DNA from: Quercus robur | Lineage: Eukaryota > Streptophyta > Magnoliopsida > Fagales > Fagaceae | Direction: 5' to 3' | Length of the DNA stretch: 64,000 nt | Assembly: GCF_932294415.1 (NCBI RefSeq) | Contig: NC_065538.1 | Location: forward strand, 77,203,834 to 77,267,833 | In this document: positions 63,572 through 64,000 of the stretch, piece by piece | How positions within the stretch are numbered: the stretch's first letter is position 1 | Layout: each line of letters begins with the position of its first letter | Notes under the pieces: model-generated | Database searches by the model: none | The model's input: only the letters and a program-made list of their open reading frames with translations | What the model was told of the DNA's origin: nothing | Position numbers and translations under genes: made by a program

Positions 63572-63982
63572 TTAAGGAACCCTTTTCTTTGAAGTCTGGA
63601 ATTGGGTAGCAACTTGTCTTCGCCACTCACGAATTGGAACCTGCATAGCAACCAAAAGAAATGTAAAACAAATCCATATATTGTAGCTCCAAATTTCCAG
63701 TCAGTCAGCACCAACAAGTTTGGCTGACATGCTCAGTCATCCAATCGCGGAATGGGTAATACTTGTTGCATACAAGCTGTTATACAGTTTTACACACCCT
63801 ATTTTAGAACTGTGTAAAAAAGTGTAACAGTTCGTGTATAATAAACACAACCTTCACGGAACACATCAAAATAACAAACAAATTAAAGAACATAATAATA
63901 CAATCCTTACAGCTGGGAAGCCACCATAATCTCCAGGTTCTTTGATATCCTTGGTGACACAGCTAATAGCAGCAAGCCGGAC
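63572..63982 (-). CDS. 3' end of an unrecognised spliced gene (partial)
   Basis: Minus strand. Exon 63911-63982 (VRLAAISCVTKDIKEPGDYG followed by GFPA) has acceptor TTGCAG and donor GTAAGG. The last exon, 63572-63640, has acceptor TATGCAG and reads VPIREWRRQVATQFQTSKKR then VP and stop TAA. Both exons keep one frame (phase 0) with good splice sites, so this is a real gene end. The rest lies beyond the window. I do not recognise the protein; the end is basic and probably soluble. Confidence 0.7.
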
Positions 63983-64000
63983 CTGCAATTCCATGTGAAT

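Overview
The window looks like a nuclear, gene-poor, repeat-rich stretch of a eudicot, probably a woody one. It has spliced class III peroxidase genes with the usual four plant exons, NDR1/HIN1-like (LEA_2) genes, plant-type LINE, Copia-like, TRIM, CACTA, hAT, Harbinger, Mutator-like, Helitron and SINE elements, and long A/T microsatellites. A Fagales-type tree would fit, but the sequence alone does not settle the species.

Layout. 1-18.6 kb is transposon territory: a Harbinger-type element (973-2058), a dead plant L1 LINE on the minus strand (about 2.66-10.7 kb) with two solo LTRs inserted into it, further solo LTRs, and a Mutator-type MITE. 18.7-20.8 kb holds a peroxidase gene. 20.8-48.6 kb is a nested stack of repeats. 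An LTR element of about 21 kb (20951-41925, TSD GAATC) contains a CACTA transposon with a Di19 gene fragment (23056-27612, TSD TGT) and a second, related LTR element (31405-40481, TSD TCCAC). The second LTR element in turn contains a five-LTR TRIM array (36643-37686, TSD GGTAA) carrying a copy of the 3' part of initiator tRNA-Met. Further LTR-like repeats, two solo LTRs and a hAT element (45033-46246, 8-bp TSD) follow. 48.9-50.2 kb holds a second, closely related peroxidase gene. 51.2-53.0 kb is a probable Helitron. 56.8-61.9 kb carries three intronless NDR1/HIN1-like genes on the plus strand. The right edge cuts through the last exons of an unrecognised minus-strand gene.

Function. The two secreted peroxidases, similar to Arabidopsis PER27, are a local duplication whose copies are now separated by the nested stack. 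By eye their divergence falls from about 8% in exon 1 to about 1% in exon 4, although the LTR pairs lying between them differ by about 10-12%. That suggests later gene conversion of the 3' half. The NDR1/HIN1-like genes form a small membrane-protein cluster of the kind linked to defence and cell-wall/plasma-membrane contact. No operons, CRISPR arrays, rRNA genes or intact tRNA genes were seen.

The most unusual structure is the TRIM array, where 42 bases of initiator tRNA-Met lie directly beside an LTR in the same order as in a tRNA-primed first-strand cDNA. All percentages are by-eye counts over partial alignments, not computed values.
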